From Planctomycetota bacterium (GTDB lineage Bacteria > Planctomycetota > SZUA-567 > JAFGNG01): a stretch of DNA of 31,665 nt. Location: assembly GCA_016927125.1 (NCBI GenBank), contig JAFGNG010000082.1, forward strand, positions 1 through 31,665. The letters are read 5' to 3'. Positions 1 to 7,948 of the stretch are shown here, one piece after another (position 1 is the first letter of the stretch; each line of letters begins with the position of its first letter). The notes under the pieces are model-generated. The model was not told the DNA's origin and did not search any database. It saw nothing but the letters and a program-made list of their open reading frames with translations. The translations under genes were made by a program, and so were the position numbers.

Positions 1-1
1 C

Positions 2-286
2 GAGATCCCACAGATGTTCAATATCCTCAAGGGGGAAATGAGCTTGATCGGCCCACGCCCGGAGCGGGTGGAACTGGTGGAGAAATATGACACCTTCCAG
101 AGGCGGCGGTTGAAAGCCAAGCCGGGAATCACCGGCTACCAGCAGGTAATGAGCCGGGGTGACCCCTCCCTGGCCGTGAGGATCGAATACGACCTTTATT
201 ACCTGAAATGGCAGAGCTTCCTGCTTGATATCTATATCTTCCTGAAAACCTTTGTGGTGATCATTAGAGGCGATGGATTTAAGTAA
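2..286 (+). CDS. Undecaprenyl-phosphate sugar phosphotransferase, C-terminal fragment (WcaJ/bacterial sugar transferase family)
   Basis: The reading frame is open from base 2, so the gene begins outside the window and only about 94 C-terminal residues are seen. Visible family motifs are EIPQMFNILKGEMSLIGPRP, then KPGITGYQQV, and a terminal basic/hydrophobic stretch (DLYYLKWQSFLLDIYIFLKT). These are the conserved C-terminal catalytic signatures of polyprenyl-phosphate hexose-1-phosphate transferases, which put the first sugar phosphate onto undecaprenyl phosphate at the inner face of the inner membrane. By analogy it starts the lipid-linked repeat unit of the EPS encoded downstream. The sugar cannot be predicted from this fragment. 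A methionine codon at 14 is internal and is not the start. The stop is followed by about 65 non-coding bases before the flippase. Confidence 0.9.
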   Translation, partial: EIPQMFNILKGEMSLIGPRPERVELVEKYDTFQRRRLKAKPGITGYQQVMSRGDPSLAVRIEYDLYYLKWQSFLLDIYIFLKTFVVIIRGDGFK

Positions 287-351
287 GTCTCTAATCAAAC
301 TGGTATCTTGACGCAGCAACACCCATTTAGCTCAGGGGCAAGAGACTAACC

Positions 352-1641
352 TTGAATACCTCTTCCTATACTCCATCCCTAAAAATAAACGCCATCTGGA
401 CGCTGTCGGGGAATATCTTCTACGGCTTCTGCCAGTGGACCCTGCTGATGATGCTTGGGCATACTCACGGCCCGGAGTTGGTGGGCCGGTACGCGCTGGC
501 AGGGGCGATTATTATCCCTATCTTTTCCCTCAGTAATATGAACCTGCGCGCGGTACAGGCGACCGACGCCAAACAAGAATACAACTTTGCTAATTACTTC
601 GGCCTGCGAATTCTGACCAGCATCGCTGCCTTGCTAATCATCTCCGGGATCGCTACGTTTTGGTGGGAGCGGCCGGAAATGTTCTGGCTCCTGCTCAGCT
701 TCGGGGTGATGAAGGCCTGCGAGTCATTGAACGACCTCTGTTACGGCAGTATGCAGCAGGGCGAGCGGATGAGCTGGATCTCCCTCTCGATGAAGGGGCG
801 CGGTTTATTCTGGTTAGTAGACGCCAACGCGGTAATTTTTTTCGGCGGCTCCCTGCCCCTCGCGATGCTGATAATTGCCGCGGGTAACCTGTACCTCTTC
901 TGCGCCCATGATCTGCCGAAGGTGATTACGCTCCAGGCGGAAGAGGACTGCCCGGGCGGGCGGGCGCTCCGGCCGCGCTTCAACCGTCCCGTCCTGCACA
1001 GGCTTTTCATTCTCTCCCTGCCCATCGCCCTGACCTATATGCTGGTGCTCCTCAACGTGAGTATTCCGCGGTATTTCCTCGCCTGGCACGAGGGCGAAGC
1101 CGCGGTCGGAATCTTCGCCGCTTATTTCAGCCTTACCATGCCCTTGAGCCAATCCCTGATCGCCATCGGCCAAACCTCGCTACCGCGGTTGGCCAAGTAC
1201 TTTGCTGAACTTCGTTTCTCCTCCTTCTGGAAGCTGCTCTTAAAGATCGGCGGGGTCGGCCTGACCCTGGGGGTATTCTCCTGCCTGGTGATGTTTTTCT
1301 TCCACCGCCCCCTGGCCTTACTCTTCTACGGCGACAAGTTTACCGACCGGAGCCATTTGCTTTTCTGGATCTTCCTGGCTTGCCTGCCTTCGAACTTCAC
1401 CGGCGGCTTCGGCTACGCCATCACCGCCACCCGCAGGTGGGGTAAGATGTTGGGCGGTTCTATCCTGGCTACAATTTTATACGCCGCCACCTGTGCTTTC
1501 TTAATCCCAAAATATGAATTAAGAGGAGCCATTGCTTCGCTGACGGCCTGTACTGCAATTAATTTCATAATTATTTTCATACTGCTGCGGCAAGCGGTAA
1601 AAGCCGCCCGGGCCAAGGGAGAGAGCGATGAATTACCGTAA
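352..1641 (+). CDS. Wzx-like polysaccharide flippase (MATE/MOP superfamily)
   Basis: This is a 429-residue, very hydrophobic protein with about 12 predicted membrane segments spread over its whole length. That matches the size and layout of oligosaccharide flippases (polysaccharide biosynthesis protein family), which move undecaprenyl-diphosphate-linked repeat units across the inner membrane. The start is a TTG at 352. The first ATG codons (residues 32-33) lie inside the first membrane segment, so using them would destroy it. A purine-rich AGGGGC lies about 13 bases upstream, which is a weak ribosome binding site. The 3' end overlaps the next gene by 14 bases (1628-1641), which suggests translational coupling. 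Family-level identification rests on topology and context rather than on a sharp motif. Confidence 0.8.
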   Translation: MNTSSYTPSLKINAIWTLSGNIFYGFCQWTLLMMLGHTHGPELVGRYALAGAIIIPIFSLSNMNLRAVQATDAKQEYNFANYFGLRILTSIAALLIISGIATFWWERPEMFWLLLSFGVMKACESLNDLCYGSMQQGERMSWISLSMKGRGLFWLVDANAVIFFGGSLPLAMLIIAAGNLYLFCAHDLPKVITLQAEEDCPGGRALRPRFNRPVLHRLFILSLPIALTYMLVLLNVSIPRYFLAWHEGEAAVGIFAAYFSLTMPLSQSLIAIGQTSLPRLAKYFAELRFSSFWKLLLKIGGVGLTLGVFSCLVMFFFHRPLALLFYGDKFTDRSHLLFWIFLACLPSNFTGGFGYAITATRRWGKMLGGSILATILYAATCAFLIPKYELRGAIASLTACTAINFIIIFILLRQAVKAARAKGESDELP

Positions 1642-3028
1642 AATACTCTCCTGGATATACCATCATCTGGTAACGCGCAAGCAGCATTGGCGGAACTTCA
1701 AGACCCTGAAAGAATGGCAATGGCTGCCACCCGATATGCTGCAAGCCATCTGTGCTCAGCGGAGGCGCAACCTCCTTGCCCATGCCGCGGCACATGTGCC
1801 GTATTACTCGAAAGTCCTGCGTGAAACTGAGGTAGTCGATGGTTCCGGCAAGGTAAACCTGGATAATTTCAACCGGCTCCCCTTCCTAACCAAGGATATT
1901 ATCCGCAGTAACCCTGACGCGCTAACCTCTGATGACAAAGCCAGGAGGAGCAATGTCTTTACTAATTACTCCGGCGGCTCCACCGGGGAACCTATTTACC
2001 TGCTGCAGGACGCGGGCTATCAAGAGTGGAACTTTCCAGCGGCCTTGCTTGGTGATGAATGGGCCGGGCTGCAGTTCGGGCAGGCAAAGATCACCCTCTG
2101 GGGCGGCACAGCCGAGGTTTTAGATCCGGAAGAAACTAAAAAACGGCGCTGGCGGCGGTGGCTGAATCATGAAATTTTTATAAATGCAACCGTGGTCAAA
2201 GCGGAAGCGATGCAGGCTCATCTTGAATTCATCAACCGGCTGAAGCCCTGGCATATCCGGGCCATGGCGGAAAGCATTTATGACTTAGCAAGGTATATTG
2301 AACGCCATGGGCTGGAGGTATATTCCCCCCATTCGATCGTAACCTCGGCCGGGACCCTCTTTCCTCATATTCGGGAAAAGGTCGAGGAGATCTTTCGTGC
2401 TCCCATCTTTAACCGCTACGGCTCACAGGAAGTCGGGGTAATCGGGTATGAATGCGAAGAGCACCAAGGCCTGCATGTCTTTTCGCCAATTCATCACCTT
2501 GAAATTGTCAGGCCCGATGGTACTCCCGCGCCTCCCGGAGAATTCGGAGAGGTTATGGTAACCCTATTAAGCAATTATGTTATGCCGCTAATCCGTTACC
2601 AGATTGGCGATGTCGCTGCCTGGGCGGAAAAACCCTGCGCTTGCGGCAGGGGCTTCCCGAGGTTGCAGGAGATTAAGGGGCGGATCAACGATATCTTTGT
2701 TAGCCGTGACGGCACTCATTCTCACGGGCAGTATTTTGTCAACATCCTGGGTTATAACAAGTGGATCCGGCGCTTCCAGATCGTCCAGGAGAGTTATGAA
2801 CTCGTGAATATCTATATCATGCTCTTTGATAAGCATCTTGATCCCAAACGGACCAAGCGCGAAGATTTGGCAAAGGTGGAAGAAAGAATCAAATTGGTCT
2901 TAGGGGAGGACTGCCAGGTGGAATGGCATTTTGTTGATGAGATCCCCCCCACCCCATCCGGCAAGCACCTGCATACCATCTCTAAAGTGATGGAGAAGAC
3001 CAGGGGGGATACTGATGAATTATCGTAA
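1628..3028 (+). CDS. PaaK/CapK-like adenylate-forming enzyme, copy 1
   Basis: This is a 466-residue member of the phenylacetate-CoA ligase/CapK branch of the AMP-binding (ANL) superfamily, which activates carboxylates as acyl-adenylates. Visible motifs are the glycine/serine-rich AMP-binding loop YSGGSTGEPIYLLQD (about residues 113-127), RYGSQEVGVIGYECE (about 263-277), RYQIGDVAAW with a downstream CACGRG cysteine pair, and the hinge-like IKGRINDIF. The active-site motifs look intact. CapK-type proteins are common in polysaccharide loci but their substrates are mostly unknown. A role in making or attaching an acyl or amino-acyl decoration on the EPS is inference. The gene overlaps both the flippase and copy 2 by exactly 14 bases, and the starts of the two copies are nearly identical at DNA level, indicating tandem duplication. 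Confidence 0.85.
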   Translation: MNYRKILSWIYHHLVTRKQHWRNFKTLKEWQWLPPDMLQAICAQRRRNLLAHAAAHVPYYSKVLRETEVVDGSGKVNLDNFNRLPFLTKDIIRSNPDALTSDDKARRSNVFTNYSGGSTGEPIYLLQDAGYQEWNFPAALLGDEWAGLQFGQAKITLWGGTAEVLDPEETKKRRWRRWLNHEIFINATVVKAEAMQAHLEFINRLKPWHIRAMAESIYDLARYIERHGLEVYSPHSIVTSAGTLFPHIREKVEEIFRAPIFNRYGSQEVGVIGYECEEHQGLHVFSPIHHLEIVRPDGTPAPPGEFGEVMVTLLSNYVMPLIRYQIGDVAAWAEKPCACGRGFPRLQEIKGRINDIFVSRDGTHSHGQYFVNILGYNKWIRRFQIVQESYELVNIYIMLFDKHLDPKRTKREDLAKVEERIKLVLGEDCQVEWHFVDEIPPTPSGKHLHTISKVMEKTRGDTDELS

Positions 3029-4409
3029 AATCCTTTCCTGGTTATACCATAAGCTGGTAACCCGCAAGCAACATTGGCGTAATCTCAAGACGCTTCGAGA
3101 ATGGCAATGGCTGCCCCCGGATAAGCTACGGGCCGTCAGTGAGGAGCGGCTGCGCAACCTCCTTGCTCATGCCGCGGCGCAGGTGCCATATTACTCGAAA
3201 TTATTGCGCGAAGCGGATATCGTGGACAATGCGGGCAAGGTCAACCTGGACAATTTCTCCAAGATCCCGTATCTTGACAAGGATCTCCTCCGTAGTAATT
3301 ACGATGCGCTTACCTCCACTGACAGGCCTAAAAGAAAATATGTTTATACCAATTGCTCCGGCGGTTCCACCGGTGAACCCATCAGTATGCTGCAGGATGG
3401 GTATTACCAGGAGTGGAATTTTCCCGCAACCTTACTGGGTGAAGAATGGACTGGAGTAACCTTTGGACAAAAACGGGTGGCGATCTGGGGCAGCACTTTG
3501 GAGCTTTTAAAACCAGAGGAAGCCAAGAAGTATCGCTGGCAACGGTGGCTCAACAATGAACTCTTTATCAACGCGACCCGGGTAAAACCGGAGGAGATGC
3601 GCGCGCATTTTGACTATATTAACCGGATGAAACCCCGGCAAATCCGGGCGATTACCGAGAGTATCTATGACCTTGCCAGGTATATCGAGCGTAACGGATT
3701 GGAGGTATATTCCCCGCACTCAATCGTAACCTCCGCCGGAACCCTCTTTCCCCATATCCGGGAAAAGGTTGAAGAGGTCTTCCGCTGTCCCGTCTTCGAT
3801 CGCTACGGTTCGCAGGAGGTCGGGGTGGTGGCGTTTGAGTGTGAAGAGCGCCAGGGCCTGCATGTCTTTTCGCCAGTTCAACATCTTGAAATTATCAGGC
3901 CCGACGGCACCCCCGCGCCCCCCGGTGAATTCGGCGAGATTATCATAACCCCGTTATGCAATTATGTGATGCCCTTGATCCGTTACCGCATCGGGGATGT
4001 CGCCGCCTGGGCGGAAACCCCCTGCTCCTGCGGCCGGGGATTACCCACCCTGCAAGCGATTAAAGGGCGGATCAATAACATTTTCATCAATCGTGATGGC
4101 TCGCATATTCACGGGCAGTATTTTGTCCGGATCCTGTGGTTTAACAAGTGGATCAGAAAGTTTCAGGTCGTTCAGGAAGCCTATGATCTTGTGAATATCT
4201 ATATCATGCTGATTGACCCGGACCTTGCTCCCGCGCGCACGAAAAGAGAAGATATGGATAAGGTTGAAGAGCGGATCAGATCGGTCCTGGGAAGCGACTG
4301 CCGGGTGGAGTGGCATTTTGTTGATGAAATCCCCCCGACCCCGTCCGGCAAACACCTCCATACTATCTCGAGGTTGATGCGCCAAGCCTTAGAGGGAGAT
4401 ACCCCTTGA
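3015..4409 (+). CDS. PaaK/CapK-like adenylate-forming enzyme, copy 2
   Basis: This 464-residue paralogue aligns with copy 1 over its full length, at roughly 70% identity by eye and with almost no gaps. The AMP-binding loop is CSGGSTGEPISMLQD, and RYGSQEVGVVAFECE, RYRIGDVAAW, CSCGRG and IKGRINNIF are all kept, so it looks active. Differences cluster in the central segment after the AMP loop (for example WGSTLELLKPEE against WGGTAEVLDPEE) and around the end of the domain, where substrate choice could differ. The start ATG lies inside the last codons of copy 1 (14-base overlap). Its stop shares bases with the TTG start of the triple glycosyltransferase. The pair may act on two different acyl substrates, or one may be redundant; the sequence does not decide. 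Confidence 0.85.
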   Translation: MNYRKILSWLYHKLVTRKQHWRNLKTLREWQWLPPDKLRAVSEERLRNLLAHAAAQVPYYSKLLREADIVDNAGKVNLDNFSKIPYLDKDLLRSNYDALTSTDRPKRKYVYTNCSGGSTGEPISMLQDGYYQEWNFPATLLGEEWTGVTFGQKRVAIWGSTLELLKPEEAKKYRWQRWLNNELFINATRVKPEEMRAHFDYINRMKPRQIRAITESIYDLARYIERNGLEVYSPHSIVTSAGTLFPHIREKVEEVFRCPVFDRYGSQEVGVVAFECEERQGLHVFSPVQHLEIIRPDGTPAPPGEFGEIIITPLCNYVMPLIRYRIGDVAAWAETPCSCGRGLPTLQAIKGRINNIFINRDGSHIHGQYFVRILWFNKWIRKFQVVQEAYDLVNIYIMLIDPDLAPARTKREDMDKVEERIRSVLGSDCRVEWHFVDEIPPTPSGKHLHTISRLMRQALEGDTP

Positions 4410-7400
4410 CCACGGCAAATGATAATAAACCGGTCCGGATCCTGCAGGTAGTCGGCAACATGAACATGGGTGGGATTGAAACCGGCCTGATGCACCTGTT
4501 GCGCAACCTGGACAATAATTATTTTCAGATGGATTTTCTTTATGTTGCCCCCGAGAGAAAATGTTTTTATGATGAAGAAATCCGCCAACTGGGGGCAAAG
4601 ATCTTCCCTTGCTCAAAATGGCACCTCTGGTCATTTCGCAGAAAATTTACAGCGATCTTGAACACGCATGGCCCCTATGAGGTTGTGCATGCCCATCTCT
4701 ATCGCTTCAACGGATATGTTTTGAAGCTTGCGTACGCAGCTGGGATACCCTTGCGCATTGCCCACAGTTATAACGACCCGCCCCCTTATACGAGTTTTAT
4801 CGGGAGGCAATATCAACGCCTCGAGCAAACCTGGATCTTGCGTTATGCGAACCTTAAACTTGCGGTCAGTGCGAAAGCCGCAGCCTCCCTTTATGGCAAA
4901 GATTGGCAAAATGATCCCACTGCGCATGTCCTGCAACAATGCCGCGACTTTTCCCCTTTTGCCGTGGACCTTAACCGCGAGCAGTTCCGTAGAGCTCTGG
5001 GCATCCCCGAGGGCTGTCTCGTCCTCGGCAACGTAGGCCGGTTTCATCCGCAAAAGAACCATACCTTCCTCCTGAAAATAGCCGCCGAGGTTATTACGCG
5101 GCATCCGAACTCTCGACTGATGCTGGTGGGCGATGGCGAGTTAAGGACGAAGATAACCGAGCAAGCAAGAGCGCTCGGTATCTTAGATAAAATAATGTTT
5201 ATGGGCATTCGCAGTGACGTGCCTGAACTCATGATGGGTGCAATGGACGTCTTTATGCTGCCGTCGCTTTATGAAGGTTTGGGGATGGTTACGGTTGAGG
5301 CCCAGGCCGCGGGCCTGCCCTGTGTGATCTCGGATGAGCTTACCCCAGAAAGCGATCTCGTGAAAGCGCTGGTAACCAGGCTGAGCCTGCGACAACCTGC
5401 TGGTGACTGGGCGGAAGTAGTGCTGCGGTTACATCAAGAAGGTGTGCCCGTAACCCCTCGCGAGGCTTTTTCAGCAATTCAAAACAGCGACTTCAATGTA
5501 ACCCGGCATATCCGCTTGCTGACCAACTTTTACAAGAATAAAAGTATCTCCAGTTCGCCCGCGGGTGCGCCAACCACCGGAGAGGTTTTGCCATCAGCAC
5601 AAAAAGCCAACCCGGCAAGGATCCTGCAGGTAGTCGGCAACATGAACATGGGCGGGATTGAAACCAGCCTGATGCATATTTTGCGCAACCTTGATAAGAA
5701 TTATTTCCACATGGATTTTCTTTATGTCAATCCTAAAGGGAAATGCTTCTATGATGAAGAAATCCGCCGGCTGGGGGCAAGTATCTTCCCTTGCTCAAAA
5801 TGGCGCATCTGGTCGTTCCGCAAAAGGTTCCGTAAAATCCTGGAACAACACGGCCCCTATGACATTGTGCACGCCCACTTATTCCGCTTCAACGGCTATA
5901 TCCTGAAGGTTGCGGATGCGGCGGGTGTGCCCTTGCGCATCGCCCACAGCCATAACGAAGCGCCCCCTTATTCGAGTTTTATCGGGAGGAAATATCAACA
6001 GCTCGAACAAAAATGGATCTTGCGCCACGCGAACCTTAAACTCGCGATCAGCGGGAAAGCCGCGGCTTCCCTCTATGGCAAGGATTGGCAGGAAGTTCCG
6101 CATATGCATGTCCTGCATCAATGCCGTGACTTCTCCTCGTTTGAGATGAAGCCAAACCGGAAGCAGGTCCGCGAACCCTTAGGCATCCCCGAAGGCTGCC
6201 TGGTCCTTGGTAATGTCGCCCGGTTCCATCCGCAAAAGAATCACCTTTTCCTGCTGGAGATCTTCGCCGAGGTTCTCAAGCGGCATCCGAATTCAAGGCT
6301 GCTGCTGGTGGGGGATGGGGCGTTAAGGGGGAAGATAACAGAGAAAGCAAAAGCTCTCGGTATCTTAGATAAGATAATCTTCCTGGGCGTTCTCAAAGAT
6401 GTCTCTGAACTAATGCTTGGCGCATTAGATGTTTTTGTGTTTCCTTCTCTGTATGAGGGGTTGGGAATGGTGGTGGCGGAGGCACAGGCAGCGGGGCTGC
6501 CATGCGTCATCTCGGAGGTGATTCCCGCTGAAATCGATATTGTTAAACCCTTGATTACCAGGCTAAGCCTGGAGCAATCCGCGGCGCAATGGGCTGAGAA
6601 AATTCTGCGGCAAACCCGGGAAGGCGTCTCTGTTTCCCATAGCGAGGCTCTTGAAATAATTATCGATAGTGACTTCAATGTTAAAAAGCATATCCGGCTA
6701 CTTACCACCCTGTATAACAACCAGAGTATCGCGGACCTGCCGGAGCGCACCCCCACCAGCAGGTATGTATTAAAACCCGCACAAAAGACCCGGCCGGTAA
6801 GAATCCTGCAGGTGGTCGGCGGCATGGATGTTGGCGGGATTGAGACAAATTTAATGCAGGTCTTGAGAAACTTGGACAGCAACCGCTTCCGGATGGATTT
6901 CTTGTATGTTAATACTACAGCCAGGAGCCATTTTGACGCGGAGATCAAAGCCCGGGGCTGCCGGATTTTTTACTGCCGCAAGATGCGTTTCTGGACCTTC
7001 GGGAGAAAATTCCGCCGGGTTTTGGATAAGCACGGCCCCTATGATATTGTTCATTCGCATTTATTCCGCTTTAATGGCTATGTCCTCAGGCTCGCGCAAT
7101 TCTCTGGCATCCCGGTGCGGATTGCCCACAGCCACAGCGATGCGCCTCCCTACAAAAATCCTTTGCTTCGGCTGTACCAAAATATTCAAAGGCGTTGGAT
7201 TTGGCGATACGCCACCCATGGCCTGGCCGTCAGTGCGAATGCGGCAAATGCCCTCTTCGGCCCTGAATGGAAGAATGACCATCGTTTCAGCCTTATCTAT
7301 TTCGGTATTCCATTAAAACCCTTCCACCAGGAAGTCAATCGTCAACAAGTCAGGCAGGAGCTTGGGATCCCAGCCGATACCCTGGTTATTGGCCATGTCG

Positions 7401-7948
7401 GGCGTTTCGTTGCCGTAAAGAACCATAAATTTTTGTTGGAAGTCTTTGCTGAAATCCTGCCCTTGCATCCTCAGTCCCTGCTGCTGTTGGTTGGCGAAGG
7501 TGAACTGCAGGAAAAAATCAAGGATCAGGCCAAAGTCCTGGGTATTGTTGACAAAGTAATTTTTACAGGATTGCGTTTCGATATCGCCAGGCTACTACTT
7601 GGCGCCATGGATGTCTTTGTATTCCCATCACTCTACGAAGGCCTGAGCGGCTCCTTGGGCGAGGCCCAGGCGGCGGGTCTGCCCTGTATAATTTCCAGCG
7701 CTATTCCGCATGATGTTGATCTGGTTAAACCTTTGTTAACCAGGCTGGATTTGGCGCAATCCGCAACAGAATGGGCAAAAACTGTCGTCGGAGTTTACCG
7801 GCAGAAACCAAGCATCACCCGCAAGGAGGCGCTTGCAATCATGCAAAAGAGTCATTTAAATATTGATAGCCAAGTCCTCGCCATTGAAGATATTTACCTG
7901 GGTAAAGAATATTCTTTAGTATCAACCGGGGCTAGCAATGAATTTTGA
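4406..7948 (+). CDS. Triple-module GT4 glycosyltransferase fusion (three tandem GT-B domains in one protein)
   Basis: This 1180-residue protein contains three complete GT4-type units. Each begins with an RILQVVG-x-M-x-x-GGIET loop: the Arg is at residues 11, 405 and 799. Each has the donor-site EX7E pair: E290/E298, E684/E692 and E1078/E1086. The period is therefore exactly 394 residues (1182 bp) at both ends of the module. Modules 1 and 2 are very similar even at DNA level, while module 3 is more diverged. Each has VGRF/VARF and LLVGDG/LLVGEG motifs of the C-terminal Rossmann domain. Proline/alanine-rich linkers (about 380-402 and 775-796) join the units. The usual family length is about 370-400 residues. 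The start is TTG at 4406, overlapping the CapK2 stop, with AGAGGGAG upstream; the next Met would cut off the first beta strand. It is predicted to be cytoplasmic and to add sugars to the lipid-linked repeat unit. Donor and linkage are unknown. Confidence 0.9.
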   Translation: MTTANDNKPVRILQVVGNMNMGGIETGLMHLLRNLDNNYFQMDFLYVAPERKCFYDEEIRQLGAKIFPCSKWHLWSFRRKFTAILNTHGPYEVVHAHLYRFNGYVLKLAYAAGIPLRIAHSYNDPPPYTSFIGRQYQRLEQTWILRYANLKLAVSAKAAASLYGKDWQNDPTAHVLQQCRDFSPFAVDLNREQFRRALGIPEGCLVLGNVGRFHPQKNHTFLLKIAAEVITRHPNSRLMLVGDGELRTKITEQARALGILDKIMFMGIRSDVPELMMGAMDVFMLPSLYEGLGMVTVEAQAAGLPCVISDELTPESDLVKALVTRLSLRQPAGDWAEVVLRLHQEGVPVTPREAFSAIQNSDFNVTRHIRLLTNFYKNKSISSSPAGAPTTGEVLPSAQKANPARILQVVGNMNMGGIETSLMHILRNLDKNYFHMDFLYVNPKGKCFYDEEIRRLGASIFPCSKWRIWSFRKRFRKILEQHGPYDIVHAHLFRFNGYILKVADAAGVPLRIAHSHNEAPPYSSFIGRKYQQLEQKWILRHANLKLAISGKAAASLYGKDWQEVPHMHVLHQCRDFSSFEMKPNRKQVREPLGIPEGCLVLGNVARFHPQKNHLFLLEIFAEVLKRHPNSRLLLVGDGALRGKITEKAKALGILDKIIFLGVLKDVSELMLGALDVFVFPSLYEGLGMVVAEAQAAGLPCVISEVIPAEIDIVKPLITRLSLEQSAAQWAEKILRQTREGVSVSHSEALEIIIDSDFNVKKHIRLLTTLYNNQSIADLPERTPTSRYVLKPAQKTRPVRILQVVGGMDVGGIETNLMQVLRNLDSNRFRMDFLYVNTTARSHFDAEIKARGCRIFYCRKMRFWTFGRKFRRVLDKHGPYDIVHSHLFRFNGYVLRLAQFSGIPVRIAHSHSDAPPYKNPLLRLYQNIQRRWIWRYATHGLAVSANAANALFGPEWKNDHRFSLIYFGIPLKPFHQEVNRQQVRQELGIPADTLVIGHVGRFVAVKNHKFLLEVFAEILPLHPQSLLLLVGEGELQEKIKDQAKVLGIVDKVIFTGLRFDIARLLLGAMDVFVFPSLYEGLSGSLGEAQAAGLPCIISSAIPHDVDLVKPLLTRLDLAQSATEWAKTVVGVYRQKPSITRKEALAIMQKSHLNIDSQVLAIEDIYLGKEYSLVSTGASNEF
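4436..7948 (+). repeat. Three in-frame tandem copies of a GT4 coding unit, period 1182 bp
   Basis: Units start at 4436, 5618 and 6800, and the third is cut short by the stop codon. Units 1 and 2 share long near-identical DNA stretches: the first 45 or so bases of each differ at only a couple of sites. The spacing is the same between all paired landmarks, so units have not gained or lost net length. Unit 3 differs more and has its own C-terminal tail. Confidence 0.9.

Noticed and set aside
6241..6948. 235-residue open frame on the minus strand within the triple GT gene
   Set aside because: It lies antisense to a clearly coding, motif-rich frame, has a Ser/Arg-rich composition typical of antisense translation and no family motif.
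4406..7948. Assembly error producing a false tandem array
   Set aside because: The modules differ throughout and module 3 is strongly diverged, so they are not collapsed or duplicated reads of one gene; the frame is continuous.
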